Assembly (NCBI RefSeq): GCF_022808675.1 | Contig: NZ_JAKZKV010000013.1 | Coordinates: forward strand, 62,001 to 126,000 | From: Parabacteroides sp. FAFU027 | GTDB taxonomy: Bacteria > Bacteroidota > Bacteroidia > Bacteroidales > UBA7332 | Reading direction: 5' to 3' | DNA length: 64,000 nucleotides | Notes under the pieces: model-generated | Seen by the model: only the letters and a program-made list of their open reading frames with translations | What the model was told of the DNA's origin: nothing | Databases searched by the model: none | Part shown: one piece after another, positions 24,341-33,060 of the stretch | How positions within the stretch are numbered: position 1 is the first letter of the stretch | Layout: the number at the start of each line of letters is the position of its first letter | Translations under genes and position numbers: made by a program

Positions 24341-26926
24341 TTACCTAAAAATCAACTCTCCACCCTCAACATCAATCTCGATCGGTTTGGCTTTATCCAC
24401 CAAACCGGAGAGGATAGCTTTCGAGAGCTCATTAAGCACGTAGCGCTGGATTACCCGCTTCACCGGACGGGCCCCAAACTGCGGATCGAAGCCCTCGGTG
24501 GCGATAAACTGCAAAGCAGCCGGAGTGTAGGTCAGCGTCAGTCCGTTGCCGGCGAGCAGGTCTATTACTGATTTCAGTTGCAGCTCCACGATGTGGGCGA
24601 TTTCCGATTCGTCCAGCGGGGTAAACATAATCACCTCGTCGATGCGGTTTAGAAACTCGGGGCGAATCGTTTGTTTCAGCAAGTCAAGCACCTGCAACTT
24701 CGTTTGTTCGATGATCTGCTCACGGTTGTCGTGGGTGATCTTCTCAAAGTTCTCGCGGATGATCGGTGAACCCATATTCGAAGTCATGATGATGATCGTA
24801 TTTTTAAAGTTCACCACCCGGCCTTTATTGTCGGTCAGGCGGCCATCATCCAGCACCTGAAGCAAAGTATTGAAGACATCCGGATGTGCCTTTTCGATCT
24901 CATCAAACAAGACGACAGAATAAGGTTTGCGACGAATCGCTTCGGTCAGCTGGCCGCCTTCATCATATCCTACATATCCCGGAGGTGAACCGATCAGACG
25001 CGTCACGCTGAATTTCTCCTGATACTCGCTCATGTCAATGCGGGTCATCATATTCTCATCATCAAAAAGGTATTCCGCCAGCGCCTTCGCCAGTTCGGTC
25101 TTACCAACCCCTGTAGTTCCCATGAAAATAAACGAACCGATAGGCCTGCGCGGATCCTGCAGCCCGGCACGGCTGCGTCGAACAGCATCGGCCACCGCGG
25201 TGATGGCTTCCTCCTGCCCTACTACACGTTTGTGCAGCTCCTCCTCGAGGTGAAGCAGTTTTTCGCGCTCGCTTTGCAGCATTTTATGCACAGGAATTCC
25301 GGTCCAGCGGGAAACAATATCTGCAATATCATCGGCACTCACCTCTTCCTTCACCATCGCAGCAGCGCCCTGCATCTGATGCAGTTCGTCCTGCGCTCTG
25401 ACAATCTCCGACTCTTTCTCTTTGAGGCGACCGTAACGGATTTCGGCAACTTTACCGTAATCACCGTTGCGTTCTGCCTGATCAGCCTGGAACTTCAGAT
25501 CTTCGATCTCGATTTTCGATTGCTGAATGCTGTTGATTAGCGAACGTTCTGATTCCCATTTTGCCTTAAGAGTCTTCTCTTCCTCTTTTAGGTTGGCAAT
25601 CTCTTTATTGAGAATGTCCAGTTTTTCCCGATCATTCTCTCGCTTGATCGCTTCCCGTTCGATTTCCAGCTGCTTGATACGGCGGGTGATTTCGTCCAGA
25701 TCTTCCGGCACGGAATCCACCTCCAGACGCAGCTTGGCTGCAGCTTCATCCATCAGGTCGATCGCCTTATCCGGCAGGAAACGGTCAGTAATATAGCGGT
25801 GCGAAAGCTGTACGGCAGCGATAATCGCCTCGTCTTTGATCCGCACCTTATGGTGATTCTCGTAACGCTCCTTCAGTCCGCGCAGAATGGAGATGGAACT
25901 CAGTTCGTCCGGCTCTTCCACCATCACGGTCTGGAAACGACGCTCGAGCGCCTTATCTTTTTCAAAATATTTCTGGTATTCATCCAGTGTAGTTGCACCA
26001 ATGGCACGCAGTTCGCCACGGGCCAGTGCCGGTTTCAGGATGTTGGCGGCATCCATCGCTCCTTCGCTTTTTCCGGCACCTACCAACGTATGAATCTCAT
26101 CAATAAAGAGAATAATCTCACCTTCGGCTTTGACCACCTCGTTAACCACCGATTTCAAGCGCTCTTCAAATTCACCTTTGTATTTAGCGCCGGCAATCAA
26201 CGCTCCCATATCTAGGGAGAAAATCTGCTTCGACTTCAGGTTTTCAGGGACATCACCCCGCACAATACGGTGTGCCAGCCCTTCGGCAATAGCTGTCTTA
26301 CCTGTACCCGGCTCACCGATTAAGATCGGATTGTTTTTGGTACGGCGCGACAGGATTTGCAGCACACGACGAATCTCTTCATCGCGACCAATCACGGGAT
26401 CGAGCTTACCGCTACGTGCCCGTTCATTCAGATTAATAGCATATTTGCTCAGGGAATTATAAGTATCTTCAGCCGATTGAGAGTTGACTTTCTCTCCCTT
26501 ACGCAGGTCAGCAATGGCGGCACGAAGCTCTTTCTCCGTTACCCCGGCATCTTTCAGGATGGAGGCAACAGTACTCTTCTCGATCAGTAGCGCCAAAATG
26601 ATATGCTCGAGCGACACGAATTGGTCACCCATTTGGCCGGATAGGTCAATCGCTTTTTGCAAAACGGCGTTCGACTCGCGGCTGAGATAGGGCTCTCCGC
26701 CCGAGACTTTAGGATAAGAATCCAGCTGGCGGTCAATAATTGTCTGTATATTGGCAATATTCACGCCCAGCTTTTGGAAGAGGAAGTTGACCACACTTTC
26801 GCCTTCGGTCATGATTCCTTTCAAAATGTGAGCAGGTTCAATCGCCTGCTGATTTTTACCAGCAGCCAGTTGAACCGCTTTTTGTATCGCATCCTGCGAT
26901 TTAATCGTGAAATTGTTCAGATTCAT
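24341..26926 (-). CDS. clpB: ATP-dependent disaggregase ClpB
   Basis: An 861-residue Hsp100 chaperone that, with DnaK, pulls proteins out of aggregates. The domains are: Clp-N repeats 1-145, first AAA+ module with Walker A GEPGTGKT (204-211) and [12 protein letters not shown], the coiled-coil middle domain about 400-530 that separates ClpB from ClpA/ClpC, and the second AAA+ module with GTTGVGKT near 602-610, LFDEIEKAH and the C-terminal D2-small domain ending near VEGGEL. There is no ClpP-binding loop of the IGF type. It is monocistronic. I saw no CIRCE element in the 157 bases upstream. Confidence 0.97.
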   Translation of the reverse strand: MNLNNFTIKSQDAIQKAVQLAAGKNQQAIEPAHILKGIMTEGESVVNFLFQKLGVNIANIQTIIDRQLDSYPKVSGGEPYLSRESNAVLQKAIDLSGQMGDQFVSLEHIILALLIEKSTVASILKDAGVTEKELRAAIADLRKGEKVNSQSAEDTYNSLSKYAINLNERARSGKLDPVIGRDEEIRRVLQILSRRTKNNPILIGEPGTGKTAIAEGLAHRIVRGDVPENLKSKQIFSLDMGALIAGAKYKGEFEERLKSVVNEVVKAEGEIILFIDEIHTLVGAGKSEGAMDAANILKPALARGELRAIGATTLDEYQKYFEKDKALERRFQTVMVEEPDELSSISILRGLKERYENHHKVRIKDEAIIAAVQLSHRYITDRFLPDKAIDLMDEAAAKLRLEVDSVPEDLDEITRRIKQLEIEREAIKRENDREKLDILNKEIANLKEEEKTLKAKWESERSLINSIQQSKIEIEDLKFQADQAERNGDYGKVAEIRYGRLKEKESEIVRAQDELHQMQGAAAMVKEEVSADDIADIVSRWTGIPVHKMLQSEREKLLHLEEELHKRVVGQEEAITAVADAVRRSRAGLQDPRRPIGSFIFMGTTGVGKTELAKALAEYLFDDENMMTRIDMSEYQEKFSVTRLIGSPPGYVGYDEGGQLTEAIRRKPYSVVLFDEIEKAHPDVFNTLLQVLDDGRLTDNKGRVVNFKNTIIIMTSNMGSPIIRENFEKITHDNREQIIEQTKLQVLDLLKQTIRPEFLNRIDEVIMFTPLDESEIAHIVELQLKSVIDLLAGNGLTLTYTPAALQFIATEGFDPQFGARPVKRVIQRYVLNELSKAILSGLVDKAKPIEIDVEGGELIFR

Positions 26927-27083
26927 ATCTTGTTCTCCTTTCTTTATCTTGCTTTAAGAGGTTTGAATGGCGGCCTTTCCAATCCTGCCTACCGCCTGAT
27001 TACCACACCTTCACTTATCTAGCCACAAATAAGATACCAAGGCAAAAAAAGGATACATTTCAGCCATTTTGACATAAATATAT

Positions 27084-27665
27084 CTACAAACCCTGATTCA
27101 CCCCATGAATATCTGTCAAAATTTCCGACCACCAAACTGAACGACCATATTGTTCAGGAGAGATTATTATATGTATCAACTTATTCTCCTTGAAGAAAAA
27201 CAGACAGCGCATGGTTTGATAATCATTGAATACAACCACAACATCCTGAGTCGTATTTACCCTAACTATTTTATTAAAGATATCTCTGGTCATACCAATC
27301 CGGAAACCCATCCCCAGTCGCACCACATCATCATGAAGGCTTAAGGAATCAAGTACATATCCCTGGTCATTCAGCATGTAATTTAGCCTCAGAACATTAT
27401 TTCCTTGTGTAAAAGTATGCACCCGTATATCTGTGAGTTCAGTGATATTCTCATGAAACGGGGTTTTAAAAAGACTCAAAATATGACTTTTTCTCGCATC
27501 ATACAGGTTTATCGGGAAAATGGCGGTAAAAAGTGAGTCGATAGTCAGGGTATCCGCTTTACGTGAGGGAGGTAAAGCATCTACAGAGGGGCCTTGGGCA
27601 TTTACAGTCAGAAACGAAATTATACCCAGAATGCAGAACAGTATTACTTTTGCTTTCATATACAA
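27084..27665 (-). CDS. Secreted protein of unknown function
   Basis: 193 residues with a clear signal peptide (MKAKVILFCILGIISFLTVNA, cleavage before QG) and no lipobox, so it is likely periplasmic. The mature part has mixed alpha/beta character. Segments such as RLGMGFRIGMTRDIFNKIV and VVVVFNDYQTMRCLFFFKENKLIHI recall small periplasmic folds that follow a GMT-x5-hydrophobic pattern, but I do not recognise the family. Start may be Met1 or Met3. It is not in an operon; neighbours are clpB and a divergent rhodanese gene. Confidence 0.7.
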   Translation of the reverse strand: MYMKAKVILFCILGIISFLTVNAQGPSVDALPPSRKADTLTIDSLFTAIFPINLYDARKSHILSLFKTPFHENITELTDIRVHTFTQGNNVLRLNYMLNDQGYVLDSLSLHDDVVRLGMGFRIGMTRDIFNKIVRVNTTQDVVVVFNDYQTMRCLFFFKENKLIHIIISPEQYGRSVWWSEILTDIHGVNQGL

Positions 27666-27805
27666 CTTCAGTTTGGTTTAGCACAAAGGTTTTCTGAAAA
27701 AGAATTTATCCCATGACACATTAAAAACAATCCGCTAACTTGCTTTGTTATAGCATACAATTTATTTTAATAGAATATCAATTATTCAACTAAAATCAGA
27801 ATGCA

Positions 27806-28186
27806 ATGAAGAAATGGATTAGTATGCTCATGCTGTTTATCGGATTAGGAACAGCAATGGCTCAGAATGGAAAAATTCAATCGCTTTCGGTAAATGACTT
27901 TGAAAAGGCTATCAAGCAAAAGAAGGTACAGCTGGTCGATGTCCGTACGCCTGAAGAATTCAAAAGCGGACATATCAAAGGCGCGTTAAACATTGATGTC
28001 AAGAATCCGGATTTTGACAATCAGATTCTTAAATTGAAGAAGAAGAGTCCGGTAGCAGTCTATTGCCGCAGCGGACACCGGAGCAAAATTGCAGCTCAAA
28101 AGCTTTCCGAAAAGGGCTTTGCAGTTATTGAGCTGGACCGCGGATTTAATGACTGGACCGGTCAGGGTAAGCCGGTTGAAAAGTAA
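27806..28186 (+). CDS. Periplasmic single-domain rhodanese
   Basis: 126 residues. A signal peptide ends at AMAQ, so the protein is exported. The single rhodanese domain has DVRTPEEFKSGHIKGALNID and active Cys87 in the loop CRSGHRS, a loop size typical of sulfurtransferases. The family moves sulfane sulfur from thiosulfate or persulfides to a thiol acceptor; the acceptor is unknown. It is a single gene with its own terminator. The cytoplasmic rhodanese module at 5.2-7.6 kb is not closely similar beyond the motif. Confidence 0.9.
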   Translation: MKKWISMLMLFIGLGTAMAQNGKIQSLSVNDFEKAIKQKKVQLVDVRTPEEFKSGHIKGALNIDVKNPDFDNQILKLKKKSPVAVYCRSGHRSKIAAQKLSEKGFAVIELDRGFNDWTGQGKPVEK

Positions 28187-28192
28187 TCAGAG

Positions 28193-28228
28193 GGCGTTTA
28201 AATGATGATTAATCACCGTTTAAACGCC
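28193..28228 (+). terminator. Terminator of the rhodanese gene
   Basis: GGCGTTTAAA pairs with TTTAAACGCC 7 bases past the stop, followed by TTTATT. Confidence 0.7.
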
Positions 28229-28282
28229 TTTATTAAGTTGGACCAATGCTAATCGCCATTTGCCTTACTCCTTAAAAAGTAG

Positions 28283-28290
28283 TAAGTTTG
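28283..28290 (+). promoter_or_regulatory. -7 promoter box of the cyclophilin gene
   Basis: TAAGTTTG matches TAnnTTTG, 22 bases before the ATG at 28313. Confidence 0.55.
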
Positions 28291-28312
28291 CACTACCAAT
28301 TCCGAGAGATTT

Positions 28313-29125
28313 ATGAAGAAAATATTCTATTTAATACTTATCCTTTTCACAACAACGATTCAAAACATGGATGCTCAGAAAGACAGCACTTTAGTGCTTA
28401 TCGAAACCACTTTGGGAAATATCAAAGTACACCTTTACAACGAAACTCCCCAACACCGCAACAACTTTATCAAGCTGGCCAAAGAGGGTTATTTCAACGA
28501 AACTCTTTTCCACCGCGTCATCAAAGATTTTATGATCCAGGGCGGTGACCCGAATTCTAAAAATGCACCTGCCGGCAAATCATTGGGAACCGGTGGACCA
28601 AGCTATACTATTCCGGCTGAATTTGTTTACCCGAAATATTTCCACAAACGCGGCGCTTTATCTGCTGCCCGTCAGGCTGACTCCGTGAATCCGGAGAAAC
28701 GTTCGAGCGGTTCGCAATTCTATATCGTTTGGGGAAATGTGATGAGCGACGGACAACTTAACGGCCTCGAAACTCAGCTGAACCAGGGTTTGCAAAAGAA
28801 AATCTTCGATCGTATGGCTGCTGAACATAAAAATAAAATTATGTCTTTCCGCAAAAACCGCGACCAGGAAGGATTGATGAAACTTCAGGACGAACTGATC
28901 GCCAAGTCAGGCGCTGAGGCCAAAGCCTATCCGTTCAAATTCACCGAAGAGCAACGTACGGCTTACACTACCGTCGGTGGTACTCCTTTTCTGGATAACG
29001 ACTATACTGTTTTCGGTGAAGTGGTCGAAGGACTCGACATCGTGGAGAAAATCCAAAACGTGAAAACCGGTTCAGGTGACCGTCCGGAGGAAGACGTGAA
29101 GATGAAGATTACGGTGATCCAGTAA
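28313..29125 (+). CDS. Cyclophilin-type peptidyl-prolyl isomerase, exported
   Basis: 270 residues with an N-terminal signal peptide (MKKIFYLILILFTTTIQNMDAQ). The catalytic landmarks of bacterial cyclophilins are present: FHRVIKDFMIQGGD, the SGSQFYIVWG strand and the final LDNDYTVFGEVVEG. Between SQFYIV and LDNDYTVF there is an extra charged helical insertion of about 65 residues (QLNQGLQKKIFDRM through KAYPF). Normal cyclophilins of this class have about 10 residues there. The enzyme would assist folding in the periplasm. It is monocistronic and followed by C-rich/G-rich hairpins. Confidence 0.92.
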   Translation: MKKIFYLILILFTTTIQNMDAQKDSTLVLIETTLGNIKVHLYNETPQHRNNFIKLAKEGYFNETLFHRVIKDFMIQGGDPNSKNAPAGKSLGTGGPSYTIPAEFVYPKYFHKRGALSAARQADSVNPEKRSSGSQFYIVWGNVMSDGQLNGLETQLNQGLQKKIFDRMAAEHKNKIMSFRKNRDQEGLMKLQDELIAKSGAEAKAYPFKFTEEQRTAYTTVGGTPFLDNDYTVFGEVVEGLDIVEKIQNVKTGSGDRPEEDVKMKITVIQ

Positions 29126-29138
29126 AAAGCCCCCCCTA

Positions 29139-29157
29139 CCCTCCCCGAAAGGGAGGG
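29139..29157 (+). repeat. CCCTCCC/GGGAGGG stop-proximal hairpin, copy 3
   Basis: CCCTCCC-CGAAA-GGGAGGG lies 13 bases past the cyclophilin stop. A second palindrome CCGATAGCTATCGG follows at 29227-29240 in the same 144-base gap. Confidence 0.5.
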
Positions 29158-29269
29158 AGTTAAGACCGACAAACAACAAGCACTTACGGTGTAAAATCTA
29201 TAACCTTACCCATCCAAAGTCCCCTCCCGATAGCTATCGGTACTGGGGATTTATGGGTCGCCCTCTATT

Positions 29270-30508
29270 ATGATAGAAATCAACAGACATACGCTCGATA
29301 ACGGACTGCGACTGCTGCACTCCAAAGACGACAGCACGCAAATGGTGGCTCTGAACCTGATCTACAACGTAGGTTCGAAAGACGAGAATCCGGAAAAGAC
29401 CGGTTTCGCGCACCTGTTCGAACACCTGATGTTTGGTGGTAGCGTCAATATCCCCGACTTCGATAGCCCGTTGCAGGATGCAGGTGGCGAGAACAACGCC
29501 TGGACGAGCAACGACTGCACCAACTATTACGATGTGGTGCCGAAGCAGAACGTGGAATTGGCCTTTTGGTTGGAGTCAGACCGGATGCTGAGCCTCGACT
29601 TTTCACAGAAAAGCCTCGATGTGCAGAAAAGTGTGGTCATTGAAGAGTTCAAACAACGCAATCTCAACCAGCCTTACGGCGATATTTCACTGTTGATTCG
29701 CCCGCTGGCTTATCAGGCTCACCCTTACCGTTGGTCAACCATCGGCAAGGAGGTTTCGCATATCGAAAAGGCGACCCTCGAGGATGTAAAAGAGTTCTTC
29801 TTCTCCTATTATGCTCCCAACAACGCTATTCTTTCTGTGACGGGAAACATTGATTGGGAAGAGGCAAAGGCATTGACCAAAAAATGGTTCGGTCCGATTG
29901 AACGGCGTAACGTACCGGTACGCAACTTACCTAAAGAGCCGACACAAATCGAGCCTCGCTTCCTTGAAGTGACGCGTAACGTTCCGCTCGACTCGATCAC
30001 CAAAGCCTATCACATGCCCGCCCGCACATCGCCCGACTATCACGCCTGCGACCTGCTGTCGGATATCCTGGCCAGTGGACGTTCCGCACGCCTGTTCCAG
30101 CGGTTGGTGATGGAGAAAAAACTCTTTACCGAGGTAAATGCCCATATCACGGGCGATATCGAAGAAGGACTGTTCTTTGTAACGGGAAAACCGGCTCCGG
30201 GAATCTCGCTAGAAGTGGCTGAAAAAGCATTGGTGGAAGAACTGGAGGTGCTAAAAACTGAATTGATCGGCGAATACGAAGTGCAGAAGGTAATCAACAA
30301 GTTTGAGTCGCAGGATCTCTTCTCCAACATCCACTACCTCAACAAAGCGACCAACCTGGCTTATTATGAACTCTTTTCCCAGGCGGAAAATATCAATACT
30401 GAGGTGCTGAAATACCAGGCCATCACGCCCGATAAGCTGAAAGAAACGGCCTGTAAAATCTTCCGACCGGAGAATTGCTCCACGCTCTATTACAGGGCGG
30501 AGAAATAG
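29270..30508 (+). CDS. M16-family zinc metallopeptidase
   Basis: A 412-residue single-copy M16 protein. The inverted zinc motif HXXEH is His48-Leu-Phe-Glu51-His52, with Glu125/Glu126 (VVIEEFKQRN) as third ligand and a C-terminal M16_C domain from about 170. No signal peptide is seen, so it is probably cytoplasmic, unlike exported pitrilysin types. Members of this size work as dimers on peptides or targeting sequences, and some partner with an inactive paralogue, which is not found here. It is followed by a strong hairpin that ends transcription. Confidence 0.92.
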   Translation: MIEINRHTLDNGLRLLHSKDDSTQMVALNLIYNVGSKDENPEKTGFAHLFEHLMFGGSVNIPDFDSPLQDAGGENNAWTSNDCTNYYDVVPKQNVELAFWLESDRMLSLDFSQKSLDVQKSVVIEEFKQRNLNQPYGDISLLIRPLAYQAHPYRWSTIGKEVSHIEKATLEDVKEFFFSYYAPNNAILSVTGNIDWEEAKALTKKWFGPIERRNVPVRNLPKEPTQIEPRFLEVTRNVPLDSITKAYHMPARTSPDYHACDLLSDILASGRSARLFQRLVMEKKLFTEVNAHITGDIEEGLFFVTGKPAPGISLEVAEKALVEELEVLKTELIGEYEVQKVINKFESQDLFSNIHYLNKATNLAYYELFSQAENINTEVLKYQAITPDKLKETACKIFRPENCSTLYYRAEK

Positions 30509-30543
30509 GTTGTTTGTATCACAGAGGACAACAGAGTTATTAC

Positions 30544-30586
30544 ACAGAGAGCCACAGAGATTTATTATTTCTCTGTGGCTCTCTGG
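30544..30586. repeat. ACAGAGAGCCACAGAG hairpin, copy 1 (also acts as terminator)
   Basis: ACAGAGAGCCACAGAGA pairs with the inverted copy at 30570-30586, then TTTT follows. A second copy lies at 31401-31444, so the two flank nth. Confidence 0.7.
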
Positions 30587-30614
30587 TTTTACAATAAATA
30601 AAACAACTTCGATG

Positions 30615-31280
30615 CTAATCAAACAAAGAAGGGTCCGAAAAAATTCTGTTGTCCGGATGGGTTCCGTTATAAAAACAACAGACGGCATTCATCACACAAA
30701 CTTCACATTTGGGATTGGTTGGACGGCAGACTTCACGCCCCAAAAAGGAGATTGCCATACCAATCTCTCCCCACCGTTCCTTTGAAATGAGGCGCATTAA
30801 TTGCTGCTCTACCTTTTCAGGTTGACTACCTTCAGCAATACCGATTCTCGGCGCAACACGCAATACATGTAAATCGACAATTATTCCTTCGGCTGGACGC
30901 CCGGCTTCTCGAAGAATCACATTTGCCGACTTCCGGCCTATTCCGGGTAACTGAACAAGTGACGGGAGGTCTAATGGCAGATTCTCCAAAGCTTTTTCTA
31001 TCGCCGCAATCTTAGTCAGCCAAATACACTTGTTCCCGAAATTACGAACCGAATTCAAGTAACTGTGCAAATCTTCCGGTTGGGCAAGGGAAAGAGTTTC
31101 AAACGTAGGGTATGTTTCAAAAAAAGATGGCGCCAACTGATTGATGTGTTTATCCGAATCCTGAGCGGATAACACGACCATCACCACCAGTTGATAGAGA
31201 TTATGGTAATCAAGCGGATGCTTACGTGATTGATATAAAGACATCAATTTATTCAATGCTTCTGACAAAGGTTGATTCAT
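30615..31280 (-). CDS. nth: Endonuclease III
   Basis: A base-excision glycosylase/AP lyase for oxidised pyrimidines. In numbering from the upstream Met at 31316, the helix-hairpin-helix LPGIGRKSANVIL carries the catalytic Lys129 and the catalytic Asp148 sits in VDLHVLRV. The 4Fe-4S ligands are Cys197, 204, 207 and 213 (CX6CX2CX5C). I chose Met13 (31280), whose N-terminus fits the family length; the 12-residue extension to 31316 is possible. The gene sits between two near-identical hairpins, so it may be transcriptionally insulated. Confidence 0.95.
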   Translation of the reverse strand: MNQPLSEALNKLMSLYQSRKHPLDYHNLYQLVVMVVLSAQDSDKHINQLAPSFFETYPTFETLSLAQPEDLHSYLNSVRNFGNKCIWLTKIAAIEKALENLPLDLPSLVQLPGIGRKSANVILREAGRPAEGIIVDLHVLRVAPRIGIAEGSQPEKVEQQLMRLISKERWGEIGMAISFLGREVCRPTNPKCEVCVMNAVCCFYNGTHPDNRIFSDPSLFD

Positions 31281-31400
31281 AACTTTGGTATTAAGGTGTG
31301 ATTTAAATAATGCCATTCTCGACCATTATGTTCGTGGCATTGGCATATTTAAGCAAGCAGGAAAAATCATTATTTAGCATCAGAATAAAAAGGGTTTTTA

Positions 31401-31444
31401 CACAGAGAGCCACAGAGCTGTAAATAACTCTGTGGCTCTCTGTG
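31401..31444. repeat. ACAGAGAGCCACAGAG hairpin, copy 2
   Basis: CACAGAGAGCCACAGAG (31401-31417), a 10-base loop, then a perfect inverted copy (31428-31444). It lies 22 bases past the stop of the RluA-type gene and can serve as its terminator. Confidence 0.7.
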
Positions 31445-31466
31445 TTACGTTTCTGTGATATAAAAC

Positions 31467-32150
31467 TCACGACTCTCCTACCAACTTCTCCATCGACTGC
31501 CAAAGCCGGTCTTCCGGCACAGGAGCTGTAACATCGACCAATTCCTTTGAAACCGGATGAATGAAACTCAACCGGCGTGCATGCAGACTGATACCTCCAT
31601 CTGGATTGGAACGCTCTGCTCCGTATTTCAAGTCGCCTTTAATCGGACAACCCAACTTGGCCAGCTGGCAACGGATTTGGTGGTGGCGGCCGGTCTTCAG
31701 GTCTATTTCCAGCAGGAAGTAGTTATCCGAACGGGCAATCACCTTATAGTGTAGGATGGCTTTTTTCGAATCTTTTTTCTCCGTATCGTAAGCGACGGAT
31801 TTGTTTTGTTTCTCGTTGCGCACAAGGTAGTGCGTGATAACAGCTTCGGTTTCTTTGGGACAATTCTTTACAATCGCCCAGTAAGTTTTCTTCACCTCGT
31901 GAGTCTTAAACATCTCATTGAGGCGGGTCAATGCCTTGCTGGTCTTGGCAAAAAGCACCAGTCCGCTTGTCGGACGGTCCAGACGGTGCGTCACCCCGCA
32001 AAAAACGTTGCCGGGTTTGTTGTATTTTTCCTTCAACCACTCTTTTACGATTTCAGAGAGTGGCTTATCTCCGGTCTTGTCACCCTGGACAATCTCGGAA
32101 CAGGTTTTATTGACCACAATGACGTGGTTGTCTTCATAAACAACTTGCAT
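31467..32150 (-). CDS. RluA/RluD-family RNA pseudouridine synthase
   Basis: 227 residues. The catalytic motif is HRLDRPTSG with the nucleophilic Asp. The later segments LKTGRHHQIRCQLA and GDLKYG are the conserved RluA-family blocks. There is no N-terminal S4 domain (the protein begins directly with VVYEDNHVIVVNK), so it is closer to the short RluA/TruC-like branch than to RluD. The family converts uridine to pseudouridine in rRNA or tRNA; the target position is unknown. It is an independent gene, with the fabG terminator upstream and a hairpin downstream. Confidence 0.9.
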   Translation of the reverse strand: MQVVYEDNHVIVVNKTCSEIVQGDKTGDKPLSEIVKEWLKEKYNKPGNVFCGVTHRLDRPTSGLVLFAKTSKALTRLNEMFKTHEVKKTYWAIVKNCPKETEAVITHYLVRNEKQNKSVAYDTEKKDSKKAILHYKVIARSDNYFLLEIDLKTGRHHQIRCQLAKLGCPIKGDLKYGAERSNPDGGISLHARRLSFIHPVSKELVDVTAPVPEDRLWQSMEKLVGES

Positions 32151-32190
32151 GAGCTGTTTCTTTATGGGTTGATTGGGTTATTTGAAAGAA

Positions 32191-32218
32191 AAGCCGAACC
32201 CTGCATAGGATCCGACTT
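32191..32218 (-). terminator. Terminator of fabG
   Basis: On the minus strand AAGTCGGATCC pairs with GGGTTCGGCTT through several G-U pairs, followed by TTCTTT. Confidence 0.6.
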
Positions 32219-32247
32219 TTTTATGTAATGCTTTAGTAAAACACAGA

Positions 32248-32994
32248 TTACATGTACATACCGCCGCAACAGTGGATAGTCTGGCCGGTAACGTAAGATG
32301 ACATATCTGAAGCAAGGAACAAACAAACGTTTGCCACATCTTCAGGGGTACCGCCACGACGTACAGGAATGCTGGCTTCCCACTGTTTGCGGACTTCTTC
32401 TGACAACTGGTGAGTCATATCAGTGATGATGAAGCCAGGAGCGATAGCGTTGGCACGTACACCGCGAGAACCCAATTCTTTAGCAGTTGACTGAGCCAAA
32501 CCAATCATACCCGCTTTAGAAGCTGAGTAGTTAGCCTGACCAGCGTTACCGTGAACACCTACTACAGAGCTCATGTTGATGATGCTACCTGTTTTTTGTT
32601 TCATCATGATAGGAGTACAAGCGTGGATGAAGTTGAATGCAGACTTCAGGTTCACGTTGATTACCATATCCCATTGCTGCTCAGTCATACGCATCATCAG
32701 ACCGTCACGGGTGATACCTGCATTGTTTACCAAAATGTCGATACGACCGAATTCTTTCTGGATTTCAGCAACCACATTGTGAGTATCTTCGAAGTTTGCA
32801 GCGTTTGAAGCAAAACCTTTAGCTTTAACACCCAAAGCGATTAATTCAGCTTCAGTAGCTTTAGCGTTTTCGTCGATAGCCAAATCGGTGAAAGCTACAT
32901 TACAGCCTTCCTGAGCAAATTTAAGAGCGATTGCTTTACCAATACCGCGTGCAGCACCGGTTACAATGGCTACTTTTCCTTCTAACAATTTCAT
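32248..32994 (-). CDS. fabG: 3-oxoacyl-[acyl-carrier-protein] reductase FabG
   Basis: A 248-residue classical SDR. The NADPH motif TGAARGIG is at 12-19, NNAG at 90-93, and the catalytic tetrad is Asn114, Ser142/143, Tyr156 and Lys160 (YSASK). Length and sequence fit FabG, which reduces 3-ketoacyl-ACP in fatty-acid elongation. It follows a KASIII gene and a TetR gene on the same strand (66-base and 15-base gaps), consistent with a small lipid-synthesis group. Codon use is highly biased, suggesting strong expression. A 12-bp palindrome lies just upstream. Confidence 0.93.
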   Translation of the reverse strand: MKLLEGKVAIVTGAARGIGKAIALKFAQEGCNVAFTDLAIDENAKATEAELIALGVKAKGFASNAANFEDTHNVVAEIQKEFGRIDILVNNAGITRDGLMMRMTEQQWDMVINVNLKSAFNFIHACTPIMMKQKTGSIINMSSVVGVHGNAGQANYSASKAGMIGLAQSTAKELGSRGVRANAIAPGFIITDMTHQLSEEVRKQWEASIPVRRGGTPEDVANVCLFLASDMSSYVTGQTIHCCGGMYM

Positions 32995-33034
32995 TGTGAA
33001 AAATTTTTAGGATTAGAAATGTATAGTTTTTTGA

Positions 33035-33046
33035 ACGAAATTTCGT
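33035..33046. promoter_or_regulatory. 12-bp palindrome upstream of fabG
   Basis: ACGAAATTTCGT lies directly downstream of a near-consensus -7 box (TTACTTTG on the minus strand, 33047-33054) and about 40 bases before the fabG ATG. The position suits an operator; no regulator is identified. Confidence 0.3.
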
Positions 33047-33060
33047 GCAAAGTAAATGAA

